From Phoronis australis (lineage: Eukaryota; Phoronida; Phoronidae): DNA of 64,000 nucleotides. The translations under genes and the position numbers were made by a program. Under the pieces are notes generated by a model. That model had not been told where the DNA came from, ran no database searches, and worked only from the letters and a program-made list of their open reading frames with translations. Position 1 is the stretch's first letter. Every line of letters begins with the position of its first letter. Positions 46,794-59,754 of this stretch are shown one piece after another. The stretch lies in NCBI GenBank assembly GCA_002633005.1, contig NMRA01001025.1:1-64000 (forward strand). Direction: 5' to 3'.

Positions 46794-47465
46794 TTTAACA
46801 TACTTCGCCGCAGAGATAATAACTCTTGGGCTGTCTCCGGTGAGTCAATTCATTCTTAAATTATGTTTAGGTAAAAATTATTGTGTGGCTACAGTAGGTC
46901 TTGAAGTACATGTAACTTGAAAAAGGATGACGGTGGATTGTCGCGAATATTGCCACATCTCCCACACTCCTTTATGGCTTATCGCCTGTTCAGAATGACA
47001 GGTGGCGCAAATCTAACTGTTGATGTCATACTCAGTTTTGGGAAGTAACTAAACTACTGTTGTTATTCCACAATTTTTTGTAGAAAAGGTGACCTTGCTC
47101 TGATTGTAGCCTCGGACAAGTAATACGTGCTATTGTGTGACTAACGTTAAAGGTCTTGAAGTATGACTTATCGAAATTGTCGCATTTTCAAAATGAGAGG
47201 TGGTGTGAATCTGTTGCTTACGTTCACAGTTTTGGAGGGTAACTAGATTACTGTTCTTATGTAGTACCAGAACTCTGTAATTCCACAAATTTGTTCCAGG
47301 CAATGTGATCTCTTGGGTAAGGTGGTATCTTAAGGTCTCGTGGCTCCGCAAAGAGCAATCCTTGATTGGTGTTGTGAATTTTTCAAAACCAAAATCGAAG
47401 TTTTCGTGTAACTGAAATTTGAAAAAACTTAAACCCGCGTTAAAATATACAAGATTGCAAATATA

Positions 47466-47637
47466 TTAAGTCTGGTTTTACACGTCACCTGTTGGCCACA
47501 TCACGTGACCTAATAAACATAAGTGGACCCGAAGGCTTAGTGGACTAGAGCTTCAGCACGGTTAACAGAAGGTCGTTGATTCGATATTCATTGGATCACG
47601 TGATGTGATCAGCAGCTGCCACGCAGACCAGGCTTAA
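47466..47637. mobile_element. TTAA-flanked inverted-repeat/SINE element (copy 2 orthologue)
   Basis: TTAAGTCTGGT at 47466 and ACCAGGCTTAA at 47627-47637, with CACCTGTTGGCCACATCACGTG inside the left end. It is the counterpart of 6810-7020 in the duplicated flank, somewhat shorter. Its right part (CATTGGATCACGTGATGTG) is closest to the 28.07 kb element. Confidence 0.7.
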
Positions 47638-48440
47638 AATGTTTGCAGTTTATTCAAGTTTTCTTGCCAGCCTACTTTAGCGTTCGCCTGGATATACATC
47701 ATTTAGTCTAAACTTATGCAACACAATCCACAATCAGAATCCGAATGAAATTGGTCTGTGAAACTTGTGGCCTTTGTTTTCTGACGCATTGTGGGTTGCA
47801 GGAATGTACTACTTGCTGACCTCTCAACGCACTTGTTTTAGGTGTAGAAACGCAGGAATGTGAAAGTACTGGTAAGAATTGGCTATAGGCAGGGATAATT
47901 TCAGGTGCGAGTCCCGCATCAATGGTGCAAAAAATAATTTCAATAACGCACTCTGCCTAACTTACTGGGGCCAACAGAAGAAACGAAAAAGGACAGTAAG
48001 CAAACATGGCCCAGCACCTCCAAATTGGGCAATAGACTTGAAACCGTCCGTGTCAATTCAGTCATAATCACGTTTCTTTTCAGAAGTTGTTGAGGATACG
48101 TGTTGATAAGAAATGTGAAATGGACATAATATATTCATAGATCATAAAAGTTGTCCCAGTTTCTTTTACAAGTATTCCTAAACTGTATTATTTGTCTGAA
48201 ATGTTAACAAAATCACAATTCTGTGATCAACTGCCCCCCCCCCCTCCCCTTCAGAAAAGACATCATTGGACCTACATGGACTAATGTTTATGTTTTTGGG
48301 GCCCTCTGTGAAAGATAAATCACGGTCACCCCCATAAACCCCGGAGCACTCCCTGATTCCCCTGTGCTTGCCTACAGTGCTGGTCGTCGGTATGCTACTT
48401 GTACCCCACGTGAACTCGGAAACGTCTGTTTGGACATTTC

Positions 48441-49194
48441 GAAATTCTTGCGTCTTCGGCACTCTACCGTGGTGTGCTCGTCATTAGTAGCAAAAAATAA
48501 GCGAACAAAAAAATCTCGAAATTTTCTTGGAAAACTTCGTGTTTTAGAAAATGGGCACGCACGGAACGGTGCGTGGTAACTGTTAGAATAATTAGGGTGG
48601 CTAAAAGGTTTAGGTGCCAACGATCTCCACCCACAAAATGTCGCGTGGAGGGTGCGTGTCACAAAAATCGTATTTTAATGTAGATTGTTTTAATCGAAAT
48701 ACGAGGTTGTGGTCAAGTATAGCACAATGCTGACACTTCGTTTCACCTTATGAATCATTGTTGCGTTACCTTTCCTAACAAATTATGACGAGCTTGCTGA
48801 AGACAATGCGTAATGTAATTTGTCCGACACTGAAAATCTGCGGCATCTAGGCTATTGCTCACGGTTGTTCGATTTCTAAGGCGATGACAAGGGCAATTTA
48901 CTCGACTCCTGCTTGGAACTTGGTCACTGCGTCACCGTCATCACTTCCGATCTTTTTAAAGAAATCGACCGATAACATTCATAATACCTTCTATAGCAAT
49001 ATGCATATCCTTTAACAACCAAAAAGGTCTGAAAAGTAACACTCTGGCGCTGAGCCATAGGGATACTATGTCATCGCCAAAACTGAGGAGTCTGAAGTAT
49101 CCTAAGCTTCTCTTTTTAGGTCAACTCTGGTATAGTTCTTGATCCGCGGCTGCACATAGTTCGTAGATGCAGGAAGCACGAGATTTGTTTAACT
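48441..49194. other. Spacer between duplicated blocks
   Basis: No recognisable feature. It occupies the place where copy 1 has 7781-13080. Confidence 0.4.
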
Positions 49195-50465
49195 GAACAG
49201 GTGTGAATCAAATGTGAGTGCAATTTTCCACCACCCTCCCTGCGGTCGCCTCTGTGGCTACCTGGTTGCGCTCCACGCCTCGAGATCGACACCAGCCTTG
49301 CACCTCCGCCTGCAACTCCGTCGTTACGTCAACACCAGTACCCCCATCCAAAAACAGTTTTACCTCAGGCCACCTCTTTCGTTTTAGTAGGGTCTTAGGA
49401 AGGTAAACATTATTGGGGAATAGAAGAGACATAAACTAATTCGTCCTCGCCAAATTTTCCCCGGGGTCCCAAAGTTAGATTCCCCCTTGTCATACCCAAT
49501 TTCGCACCCTCTCCCCACACGTGTTCGGACTTTGTTGTTTGGGACGCAAGCCTCGTGCAGCCGGTCTTTAAAAACGGGGGTACCCAGACTTCAGCAAAAT
49601 TTCGCTAGGAAGGGTCTCTTATTACACTCCAGTAGTTTTCGCGGTTGGGGCATGACTTTGAGCTTTAGGGCTATCTTTTATGAATTCCAAGAGAAGCCAA
49701 AATCATTATATCAATCGGTCCAAAAGTAACGTACATGTATGAAATCCTTATCTTGTGTCGCAGTATCCAGTGAAATACAGGGAGAAACAACATCACCTGG
49801 AAATGAGTAAATGGAACTTGGAACTTCGTGTCGGAAACTTGGATTATAAATCAAAATTCATTTTATTAGGTTGCGGTTTGGGGAAGTTCACTTGGGTCAT
49901 GTATTGAATGGGTAGACATTGAGAAGGAGCGGTTCGTAGTCGGCCCCTGGTGGGCTAATGGACTGCTTTAATATCTCTTGTTGAAAATAAGCTCCCGAGT
50001 TTCGAGCGGATGGCCCCAGAGGGCTTAAATGGTATCAGGTTTCCCAAAATTTCAAAAGGTTACTGAAACTTCAATTTTAGAAGAACTTCAATTTGACTAA
50101 ACATCAAGTGCACTTTGCTGTTCAGTCACTGCAGGGTTGGTGGAGATTTTCCCGAATTCAAGTTCATTGAAGCATCACCAATTCCTTACAAGAGCCATCT
50201 ATTATAATAAAAAATCGTTTGTAGAATCAATCCATTTCCGTAGAGACGTACATGTACATGTAAATCAAGATCTTTTCTGGAAATAACTTTCATATATCAC
50301 GTCATATCGTGGCAACATTATATACAAACTAAAACCACTCGAATTGTGAATTGACAGCCGGTTATTACCTTGCATAACTCTATGAAATCTGCAATTCACA
50401 ATATAAGTTTTTAAGCAACTCCAAAAGTGGTTTAGGCAGATGCGTGTACCTGACGGACATCCACT
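49195..50465. repeat. Second duplicated block, matches 13081-14350
   Basis: This non-coding block aligns along its length with 13081-14350 and marks the far end of the tandem duplication. Confidence 0.8.
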
Positions 50466-50524
50466 TGAGACAGTGCATACAGCCGTGTGTATTTTCGGAA
50501 AGGTGAATGAATTTGCTAACAAGA

Positions 50525-50762
50525 TTTATTATTCTTATTTACTTGTCTTTACTTTTGAAATCTCTGTTCAAACTCAATTTTATTTACTAAAAACGCATAT
50601 CTCGTGAAAATTAAGGAGATGTAAATAAGAATAATACATTCTGTAAAGAAATTTATTCACCTTTCAGAAAATGTATACTTTGTAGGAGTTAGAGCTAACA
50701 GAAAACAAGATATTTGCAGATAAGTACAACCTGGTAAACAAGGTCCACAGTTACCTTAAACG
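50525..50762 (+). repeat. AT-rich element with inverted ends
   Basis: TTATTCTTATTTACTTGTC near 50530 and GTAAATAAGAATAATAC near 50618 are inverted to each other. The right end CCACAGTTACCTTAA is the complement of the start of 14770-14965. It is non-coding. Confidence 0.6.
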
Positions 50763-53700
50763 ATCGAAATCGTTTTCTGTGTGTAATTTCCCAAAAACGG
50801 CAAAAGAAAGGCAAATGGTTCTATCGTTGGGGCCTCCTACGTGAGTGACTCCTCGCTTGCCACCTGATTCCTACATGTACGTTCCTGTTTAGTGGAGGCT
50901 ATGCTGTTCACTAACTTAGTTTGTGAGAGTGCTCACTAAATGTGAATATGCAAAACAGAGGCTCAGAAAGTTGAAACACTTTGGTCTTATGGAAAACGCA
51001 GTTTCTTACTTTCAACCGGGCTTATGTCTTTTAATGTGACATGGCCCACATGAACAGATAGATATTACAGGAAAAAAGACCTGCCAATATTTCGAGAGTT
51101 GTTCACGCGTCAGTTGAAAATGTAGTATACGTCCATGTTTAATGTGTTGATTTCCACGAAAACGACCTTCACCTTCAGCCTGTGCATGCATCCACAGCAG
51201 CAGTGGGGCGATGTTAAGTGCTCCTGCCTTGAATCTTTCCGTTGGATTCGCACCTGATGTTGTAAAACTGACAATTACGACTACACACACATCTTTGTAA
51301 GTGGGTGGCAGTATTTATTAGTGAATCAATATTTCAGGTTTACATGTTGTCAACATTTCTACGTGACTACAAGGGTTTTAAAATTTTAACACATCTGTGT
51401 CTAGCGTAATGACATGCAATTCGACGTCGTTTGCGCCACATCACTACTCGCAATATCCAGCGTAATCAATCGTCACTTTCTTGAATCGACAATCGTTGGG
51501 AGGCGGGTGCAATGCGTTGCAAATCTTGTAGCTGCAGTCAGCGTTATCAAGTTCACACGGGTTTTCTGGAAACAATAGTTGTAAGCATTATATGCATGTT
51601 TTATTCATAAAATATCTTTAATTACAAATAGTCTACGTTTACGGATTGTTTGTACCCTTATTTTAAGTGAACTAATCGGTTTGTCCATTATTTTCGATAC
51701 AGCCCCGTGTAGAAGAGGGATGCCAAGACTCTCAAGTGACCTAGCTATGCATTCTATTGTTAGCTTGTGACCCCTGAGACTTCACGCGGGACTGGCCGCG
51801 ACTATTTCCAGTTGTTTGGTCGACTTGGTTTTGATCAAGTCAAATTTCATTACTTCATTTTCACTTTCTCAGTTTTGTTCACAATGGAATTAACAAGAGA
51901 GACTTTTGAGGAACGGTTCCAGACAACTAGCGGTTGTTTGGCAAAATTAGTCAACAAGCCCGTCAATTACATTCTGGTCATTCCTTGCCACAGGCTCGAA
52001 GGCCTGGCTGGATGCTGGTAATAGTCTGACCTCTGGTATCTCTTCAGCTCTAGTTTTAGAACAACTATCAGAATTTTTAAATCAAGACGTTTTTGGGTGT
52101 TAAATGATGTTACAGTGTTTTATGGAAAAAGTGACATTTGGTTTCTGGGCGTTAGTACTTATAATAAATGAAGTTTAGACGCTACTAACAGGTGTGTTTA
52201 CGTGACTTTCGAAGAACGCATTTATTTTTGTGGCTAAGTGTGTATATACATTTTTATCCCATCTACACGTAAGTGTGAATACAGCCATGGAATACGTCAT
52301 AGAATACGTCATTAAATACGTGAAAGTAGAGACATCTTTTGAGGGATTGAAACCTTATACAACGGTTGGTGTGCAGTCTCATGCAGCGGAGTAAATCCGT
52401 GTGTACGACGGCAAATTTGATCGGTCTTCCTCATTTGATCTACCTAATACATTCATTCAAGACGTCATTCCTGAAAAAGCTCTAAAAATATGAACTTTCA
52501 ACAAAGATTTACCGATGAAAATTCCGACGCACGATGATCAGGTCCAATTATAGGCTTCGACATTTTTTTTTAAATAGTAAAATGTGGGTCACTAGACATG
52601 GGCCAATATAACCTACGCATTCTTCCCAACAAAATCCTGCAAATCTAATTCAATTCAAGCAAAAACGTTTCGTTATGAATGCATATAATATATTTACACT
52701 GAGAGCTAAGATATGTACAGGAAAGTGCGATCTGATATCGAGCATGTGTTTCTTCACTGACGCAGTCTACTCGCAGCAACATTTGACTCTCCCTCTCTCT
52801 CTGTTAGCTTCAAAACTGCGTTTTGCAATACAGTACTTACCACAAAATTCCACGCAGTAGTTTAGTTTCCATTGTTATTTTTCGGGGCTGTGATCAACGG
52901 AGGGAATACTTTTTTTACTATTTCCTGCCTTTCCAGAAGCTAAGAAACGAAAAATAGACCAAGAAAACTACAAAATCGATCGAAGTGGAATTGACAAACC
53001 AGTGTACACCTGTTCAGTTAACGTTACAAATTTTATATTCCCCACGACCTTTTAATATTATTGAATGGCTCGTGTTTTAGCTTGTATATTTCACAAAACG
53101 AAAACTGTTATCAACTTATTATGAAATAAAACTTTACTAATTATCCAACATCATAAATAATCGTGTCGCTTAACCGGCGAGGATACACTTGGCATGTATA
53201 TGACGTTATGTAACAACAACCCAAAGTGCATGGAACAAGATATCGCCTTTATGCAAATAAGTTTCCATACATGTGATACGTAAGTTATCCTACATAGATA
53301 GGAATGCAACTGTCATATCCAATCGAGAAGTCATTTCGTCTGGGAACATCCCAACGAGACCGAAGGTCGAATTAATGGTACATTCCAAGATAAAACGAAT
53401 TCGACATAGTACATGTATATCGCAGTAGCACGTATTCCTTACGTGGGATAACTTATGTTTATTCCGTGCTCTGTTCGAGTATAATACGAATTGTTCATGC
53501 GAATTTCTAGTCCACGTTTGTACTTGAATATACCTAGATTCCAGCCACAAATGCGAGAACACGCTCGAGATTTCGAGTGAAAACTTGAAATTTCGAGTTC
53601 GGGCTCGAAGGTTAATCCTCAACGCTTTAGTCATGAAGTGCGTGCTAGGATTAGTTAGATATCTACGTACACCAATATGCAAATGAGCATAAAAGAACAG

Positions 53701-56420
53701 TTTGCAAAAAGTAGAATGGAAAATGCGAAAAAGAATTTCGAGTTCGATTTCGAGTAAAAAGTTTAGACCCCTGGGCTAGATAACCTTTCCGCCTTATAAG
53801 TTATAACACATTCTTGGCACTGCAACGTGAAGTACGGAGCTTGGATGGGACGAAGGTATCTTCAAATGGGACGGAAATACTCAATAATGGAAGGGTTGGG
53901 TCAAAATTGAGAAGGACTGGCCAAAACGGGGAACGACAAACAAAAAATGGAAAGAACGTGGTTGCTATGAAAAGGACGATGTCGTATGATTTTTTCATTA
54001 AAACGCCACCTCAGTTAGTACACTCGAACCAGTCCTGCTTAATAACATCTGTGGGGACACGGAGTCTAATCTCCGAACTCAGACTTGACTTAGCCTTATA
54101 TTCAAAATTCAAGTAATTACGTTGCATAACGTGACGTGGAGTTGGTCAATTTTTCAAGTCAAATTTCATGTACACCCTGGGCCAGGTGCATTACTAATGT
54201 CGTGAAATGTTTTGTAGACCCTGAAAAACTTTTAAATTCCTTAGAAATATATAAAATAAAATAGAAATTTAATGTTTCTTGAGGTCTAGCATGGTCAGTA
54301 TTCCGGAGACAAGATATCGATTCGAGTTTAAGTAACTAATCAGACTTATATTAGAACGATGATGTTTTTAAATATTACTAATAACTTGGTTTACGTAGTT
54401 AAATAAGGTGAAGAATACTTCTTTTCTTCTTTGACAATTAAAGTTTACTGAAAAATTCAAAGTACGGCTGGTGTGTGGGTGCGTGCGTGCGTGCGTATAT
54501 GCGTGTGTTTCGGTACACGGCTTCATAATCGCTGTATTTTAAGTTTTTTAGAAATACACAAATAGCACAAATGAAATCGTTGCATGACGCCGATATAATG
54601 TACCCATTAGCAAGCCCTTACATGGCCTTGCTAAAAGTGTTATCAGATCATTCCATATGTGATCATTTGATGTAAAACTCAAAATTTTCTGTGTTTTTGC
54701 TCATCTACACCATGTCAATTGCTGATTCATGATGGAAATTTAAAATTTCAAGCCCTATGTGTCTTCCTGTAACGTGTTTAAACGAGTTATTAGTTTCACG
54801 AAAGTTGTAAGAACCTCTTCATTATATCCATTTTTGACTTTCAATCATGTGAAACCTCAGGACTCAAATCATGTATTCGTTTTCACTGGTTGTGAACATT
54901 GCCTATTTCAATTTTGAGTTTAGTTTTCTCGTCATTTCGTTCTTCCATAGACACACTGAAATCTGTGTGTTTATGGCTGTTCTACAACTTAAAATTTTCT
55001 AAGCTATTAGATTACTTATCGTTGACTGATTAGAGTATTTTTGTATGTGTGATGTGTATAACTGAACCCTTTACAGTGTCCGGAATGAAACATGTCCTAA
55101 CCCATTATATACATGTATTACTAGATAAGCCGGTAGTATGTGGGAAATGCCGATAGGATATAGCTACACCTTCAAGTGAACATCAGTGTTCATCGCAAGA
55201 GACAGGAATATTTCTTGAATAGACCGTTTTATTTCAAAGCTTCAATTAGAAATTCCGTCAGACTTAGACAGAGTGTGCGTGTGGTAACTGCCAAGAAAAA
55301 TCATTGTATAGTGGGCGTGTTTTCAGTCTAGTCATGTGTTGTTGGAGACCTCGTGTTTCGCTTCAGGTTTGGCTGGTGGCCAGGACTCGTGTATTTCTTA
55401 GTTGCTCTAATATAACAAGATATATATAAGAATGTAGTAAATGTGATCGTTTTTATTTGTTACCTTCGGTCATTACAGTGCGGTTGTGGAATCCTTTCGC
55501 CCCAGCACAATACAAATTTCTTTCCGGAACATTTGACCCTGACGTAACATAATGTACGGTAATCAGTTATTCTTTAAAGTCAAAGCTAAGAAAGCATTTA
55601 AAATATTCTATTAAACACAAAGTACGTAATGCATTTACAAAAATACATATAAAGCGGGGAGAAAGTCAGCTAGCTTTATGAATCAAGACTATAGTTAACT
55701 TACACATGCGCACACCCAGCCTTCAATATAGGTGGACTCGTATTACTGGCGATGTGGACCTTTTACGAGGGAGGGAGGGAAGGAGGGAGGGACGGAGGGA
55801 AGTAGGGAGGGACGGAGGGATGGAGGGGGGAGAGATGGAGGGGGGAGGGAGAGAGAGACAGACAGAGAGATCTTAATACTACCAAAGAATGCAGGAAGTC
55901 TTGAGGTGTAATGAAGAAACATATAAATGCAAGGAGTGTGGAATTTATTTCCAATAATAGAATTACAGTGTACATTTCTAATATATGTAAAAACAGATGT
56001 TATATCAATTTCTTAATCAAAGTTTGAAAACTATGACGGCAATAAAACAGCTATTTATAGCGAAAATGGCAATTGTGAAATATTTAGAGTCAAAACCTCT
56101 GATGGAGTTTTATTTCGGTAAGCAGCGAGTCCATGTATGAATCTCGTGTGGATAGAACGAATTTCGAACACATTTGTCCCTCTTGTAAATAAAATATATC
56201 TGCCTTGATTTACGGGCTACATGCATGCAGTACAGACAAAGTGAAGCAATCGTTCAATAGTTAGTTTCCTCAGGTAAGGTGTGGTAGGTTAACCAGGGCA
56301 GATCTTCGTATTACGCATTATGTCATTGCATAAATCACAGTCACAGACCTAATTTACGCCGACAGGAGGCACGATCCAAAACGAGGCTCGCTACGATAGC
56401 TCTGTTGGCTCTTCGGCATA
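50763..56420. other. Gene-poor interval with simple repeats
   Basis: No recognisable domain in any frame. It contains a short (TGCG)n stretch at about 54475-54505 and a GGGA/GGAG-rich purine repeat at 55766-55870. Frames such as 51767-52021 and 53290-53682 have no conserved motif. Confidence 0.45.
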
Positions 56421-56603
56421 GTTGTATTCCGCGATGCTCGAACGGCTAGAAAAAATACGGACACTGTCTGTTCTACAATCCCTAAGGACGTTGACATTTG
56501 GAAGCGTTTCGTCGTTGCCATATGCCGCAACGAAGGAAAATATGTCCGGTGTGAAATTTATAATTGTTTTCCAAAAGTTAGATTATATTCTGGGACATCA
56601 TAA
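56421..56603 (+). pseudogene. THAP-like fragment (weak)
   Basis: The frame read from about 56421 to the TAA at 56601-56603 includes STIPKDVDIWKRFVVAICRN and RCEIYNCF. The IPKD--IW--FV-AI-R run resembles the centre of a THAP domain (FP-D--L--W---I-R), and C-x4-C-F may be a decayed C-x2-H-F. The N-terminal cysteines are not clear. Confidence 0.3.
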
Positions 56604-57286
56604 AAACAACCGCAGAATCCTCGGCCAGCCAGGCTGGGTTTTCATGACTACGGGTTGAAACGTGATGTTTTTTCTTTTCAAAAAGGACAGAGTCCTCATT
56701 CCCTCGATTTTGGGGCCGAATATCGTCAAAATATATTTAATAACATCAACTATTCTTTCAGATCAATGACAAATCAACTATTAGTCCCGGTAGTCCCTAC
56801 CTCACCAGTACCTAGGTTATGCGTGATTAACAAATTAAAGCAGATAAGACAAATTGCACATCACAGCAAAATGTGATGAGCCACCACTGTCTAACACATC
56901 TTCAACTCGTCAACAATACGAGCATATGACCTGGTTTGTGTAGAAAGCATTATCAACAAATTACAAGAAGAAACGTAACCCTGCATTCACCATAATACCT
57001 AATCTGTAACACTACGATCGCCGCAATTTGGTCATATTTACTTTTTATGATTCGAACCTAGTTTTCCGAAAAATATACCCTTTCGTCAGACAACTCTTTG
57101 GTACATTGACTTGTTCTCTAATGTATTTTTCTACGTCTCTCTAGGTAATTGCCGACACATTTTTACGATTTAATATTCAGGTTGGACTCGAAAGACCGAC
57201 CATTTAACTCACGCAATGACAATTTCCGCTTTGTTTATCGCAGTCAGCCTCGCTTTGTATTTTAATGTGCGCAGCGTGAGTTAGGT

Positions 57287-58461
57287 CTATATGACCTCGA
57301 GGTCTACGGCGTCCTCTATGAAGCCAATGTAGCATTCTTTTAACTTCACATCAACCTCGTTGAAGTTCTCTATTTTCGATTTCTGAGACAATTCTTCGTA
57401 TCTCTTCATGTATTCTTCTTTGCTTGTAGCCTCGTTTCTCATTTTTTGATAATTTTCGTATGTCTCTTGGCTAGCTAGAAAGAAGGGAATAGCCGTGATC
57501 CCCACAAGTATGCCCATCACGGCGGACTTTTTGAACATTCTTTTGACGACATCGAGCGTGAACTCTGGACACTCGAACTTAACATGTCGAAGAACGCTCA
57601 TGAAGGTCGTGTGGTAGAGTTCTAGAAGTTCTTGAAGATGAGCTTTACGCAAGCTTCTTGAGGTGCTAAGAAAAAGAAAGTAGGCCAAGTCGCTTGTCGG
57701 TATAGAATACCGCACTACTTGCAGGTCGAGTAGGGATATTGCTACCGGCTTCTCATTTTCGTACCGAAACAGCATATTATTAACCCAACTGTCACCGTGA
57801 CAAATAACACCAAATGACTCATCAGGACGGATGGCTATCTGGACCTCTTCAAGGACACGGTCTTGTATTTCCAACAATTTTCTGGCTCGTTCTTTGATTT
57901 CTGTTGACACTGAACTCGAGTTCTGCACGACATCCAGGAGGTCGCCAATGTTTTTTTTTCCACCCGTTTTCAACATATCTCCAAATACAGAGCCGAACTG
58001 TGCCTCGTGGAATACAAATTCGAAGTCTCGTCTCAGTTTTTTCACGTCTCTGTTCTTTAGGGCCAGCGTCAAGGCGTGCCAGGTTGCCAGTTCTTTCATA
58101 ACTAACTTACAGTGGTCCAAATCAGCTCCCTGTCTCTTGTCAATCATGGTAAACCCCTTTGGTCTCAAATCTTTAACTATGACTATACCGGGTACATTCG
58201 TAGAATCTTCCCTTCCGTAGCAGAATATCGGTACTGACGGAACTATGGGTTTTATTCCTATATTCTCTTGCATCTGTATCAATGCTGGCACTATCTTCGT
58301 ATAGGCACCAATTTCTTTTTGAAATAATCGTGCTTTTAAAACCATTTCGCTCAGGTGTTCGTTCTTCTTAGTTGTCTTCACGATGAGGCTATGCTCTTCT
58401 TCTGCGTCATCTCGCTGAGCTGTGACCTTGACACGAAGTACATAAGTGGCCATGTTGTCAC
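57287..58461 (-). CDS. EcKinase/CHK-like kinase, large terminal exon
   Basis: Ecdysteroid-kinase-like/CHK proteins belong to the choline-kinase/APH fold and phosphorylate small hydroxylated or amino compounds in the cytosol; the substrate here cannot be told. On the - strand the exon follows the acceptor CTGTTTTTCTTGCTTAG and encodes 390 residues to a stop at 57287. Visible: GDNMATYVLRVKV (glycine-loop end), HSLIVKT (ATP-binding Lys), KEIGAYTKI (Glu partner), VIVKDLRPKGF (hinge), CHGDSWVNNMLF (catalytic Brenner motif, about 57776-57799) and LLDLQVVRYS (metal-binding D-x-Q, about 57719-57727). The family is usually 400-430 residues, so only some 30-40 N-terminal residues, on an upstream exon ending in phase 1, are missing; I could not find that exon in 58500-64000. 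The ATG at 58492 lies in the intron and is not the start. Confidence 0.9.
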
Positions 58462-59750
58462 CTAAGCAAGAAAAACAGTCACGTTTGCACATTTACCCAA
58501 GGCTATGAATAAATAATTTTGACTGCTAGTGATATATCTCATGAAAGCTAGAGTAAAAACCAATAAACATATACAATGCTCTTAGGTTGCAGCTTACTCA
58601 TAAAGTAGGAGCGTCTAGTGAATGAATACCAATGCAGGTGATGACTCAAAACCAAAATCTACCGCACTTTATACAAGTACTTAATCTTTTATCATACTCG
58701 CTCGTGTATTTACATGTACAATAGCCACAACCGACGTTTAATATGTTTTGGACTAAAGCTTGGGCTGCCAAAAAGGATTGCGGGATGGTGGTAATTTAAA
58801 AAAGCACCGCCAGAGGACGTAGATCAATTTATTATAGTACTGTAGTAATTCATGGTGCCAGACTGCTTTAGACACGAGAACATCGCAAAAAATCCAATAT
58901 CTCACGAAGCTTAGCGAGATTGTAAAGAATGGATAATTGTGAATATAGTCTGTTACTTTGCTGGTGTCAGTGTTCAGCGATTGTTGCCGGGACATTTATA
59001 TGCAAATGAACTGCTGTGTTGGCCGGGCGCATTCAAATGTTCGACCTAGATGCGGTAGTCGAGAGCCAGCCGTGTCACAGTGTAGACGTGTTAGAAGCTG
59101 TTCACAGAAAGTGGAACGTTTGTGTCTACAGTATACTTTGGACATTCATCGGACAAAGATGATGGGGTCGAATGCTGACCACCACAAAAGAATGTGCACT
59201 GACTGTGTGAAATAAGATGTACTTTTGACTCAGTAACATTAGTTTGGGGTGCCACGTGGAGAGTGGGGTTCCCAGACGAAACTTATTAATTGTGTGTAAA
59301 TGTTCGTTTTTTTAATGTTGAAACTTCATTAAATAGTATTTCTTTTAAACTTAATTTTTCTATTAAATTGTCTCATTAAAGTCACGTCGTGACAGAGATA
59401 ACGCCATCTAACACAATGTAAAACGTAGCACGTGTTCACATTACGTCTCGGGGTTTATCACAGATACGATTGACCAGGTAGCATCCAGGCACCCAAATCA
59501 ACTACCACCTTGGCGACGAGAGGAACTCCAGTTAGACACTTTTTGAATTCTGGATTAGCATTCAATAGATTTCTTGCCGCGGTTGAATTTACCTCGTAGA
59601 AACTGGCTGCACGTTTTCAGTTTTGTACTGCGTTTGAAGGCTACGAATGACCCTTGTGTGATTTACGAGTGTTCTAAATGAAAAAATGCTAGGTGTGAAC
59701 CCGTAGATTAATTTTGCGCAGTCGCGGTTTTTCCGAAAGCTCTTCTACAA
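58462..59750. other. Upstream (intronic) sequence of the kinase
   Basis: Searched by eye for a first exon on the - strand with a phase-1 donor; none was convincing. Nothing else is seen. Confidence 0.35.
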
Positions 59751-59754
59751 GAAA

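Larger units (their letters stand above)
46191..48440. other. 3' flank of SQLE copy 2, duplicated at 5999-7780
   Basis: It aligns with the flank of copy 1 to about 48440. It has its own insertion of about 400 bases around 46630-47050, containing the palindrome at 46763-46793. No gene is seen. Confidence 0.7.

Noticed and set aside
58453-58492. ATG at 58492 or the internal ATG at 58453 as the kinase start
   Set aside because: A strong splice acceptor lies at 58462-58463 and GDNMATYVLRV matches the family's glycine-loop end, which needs preceding residues; translation starts on an upstream exon.
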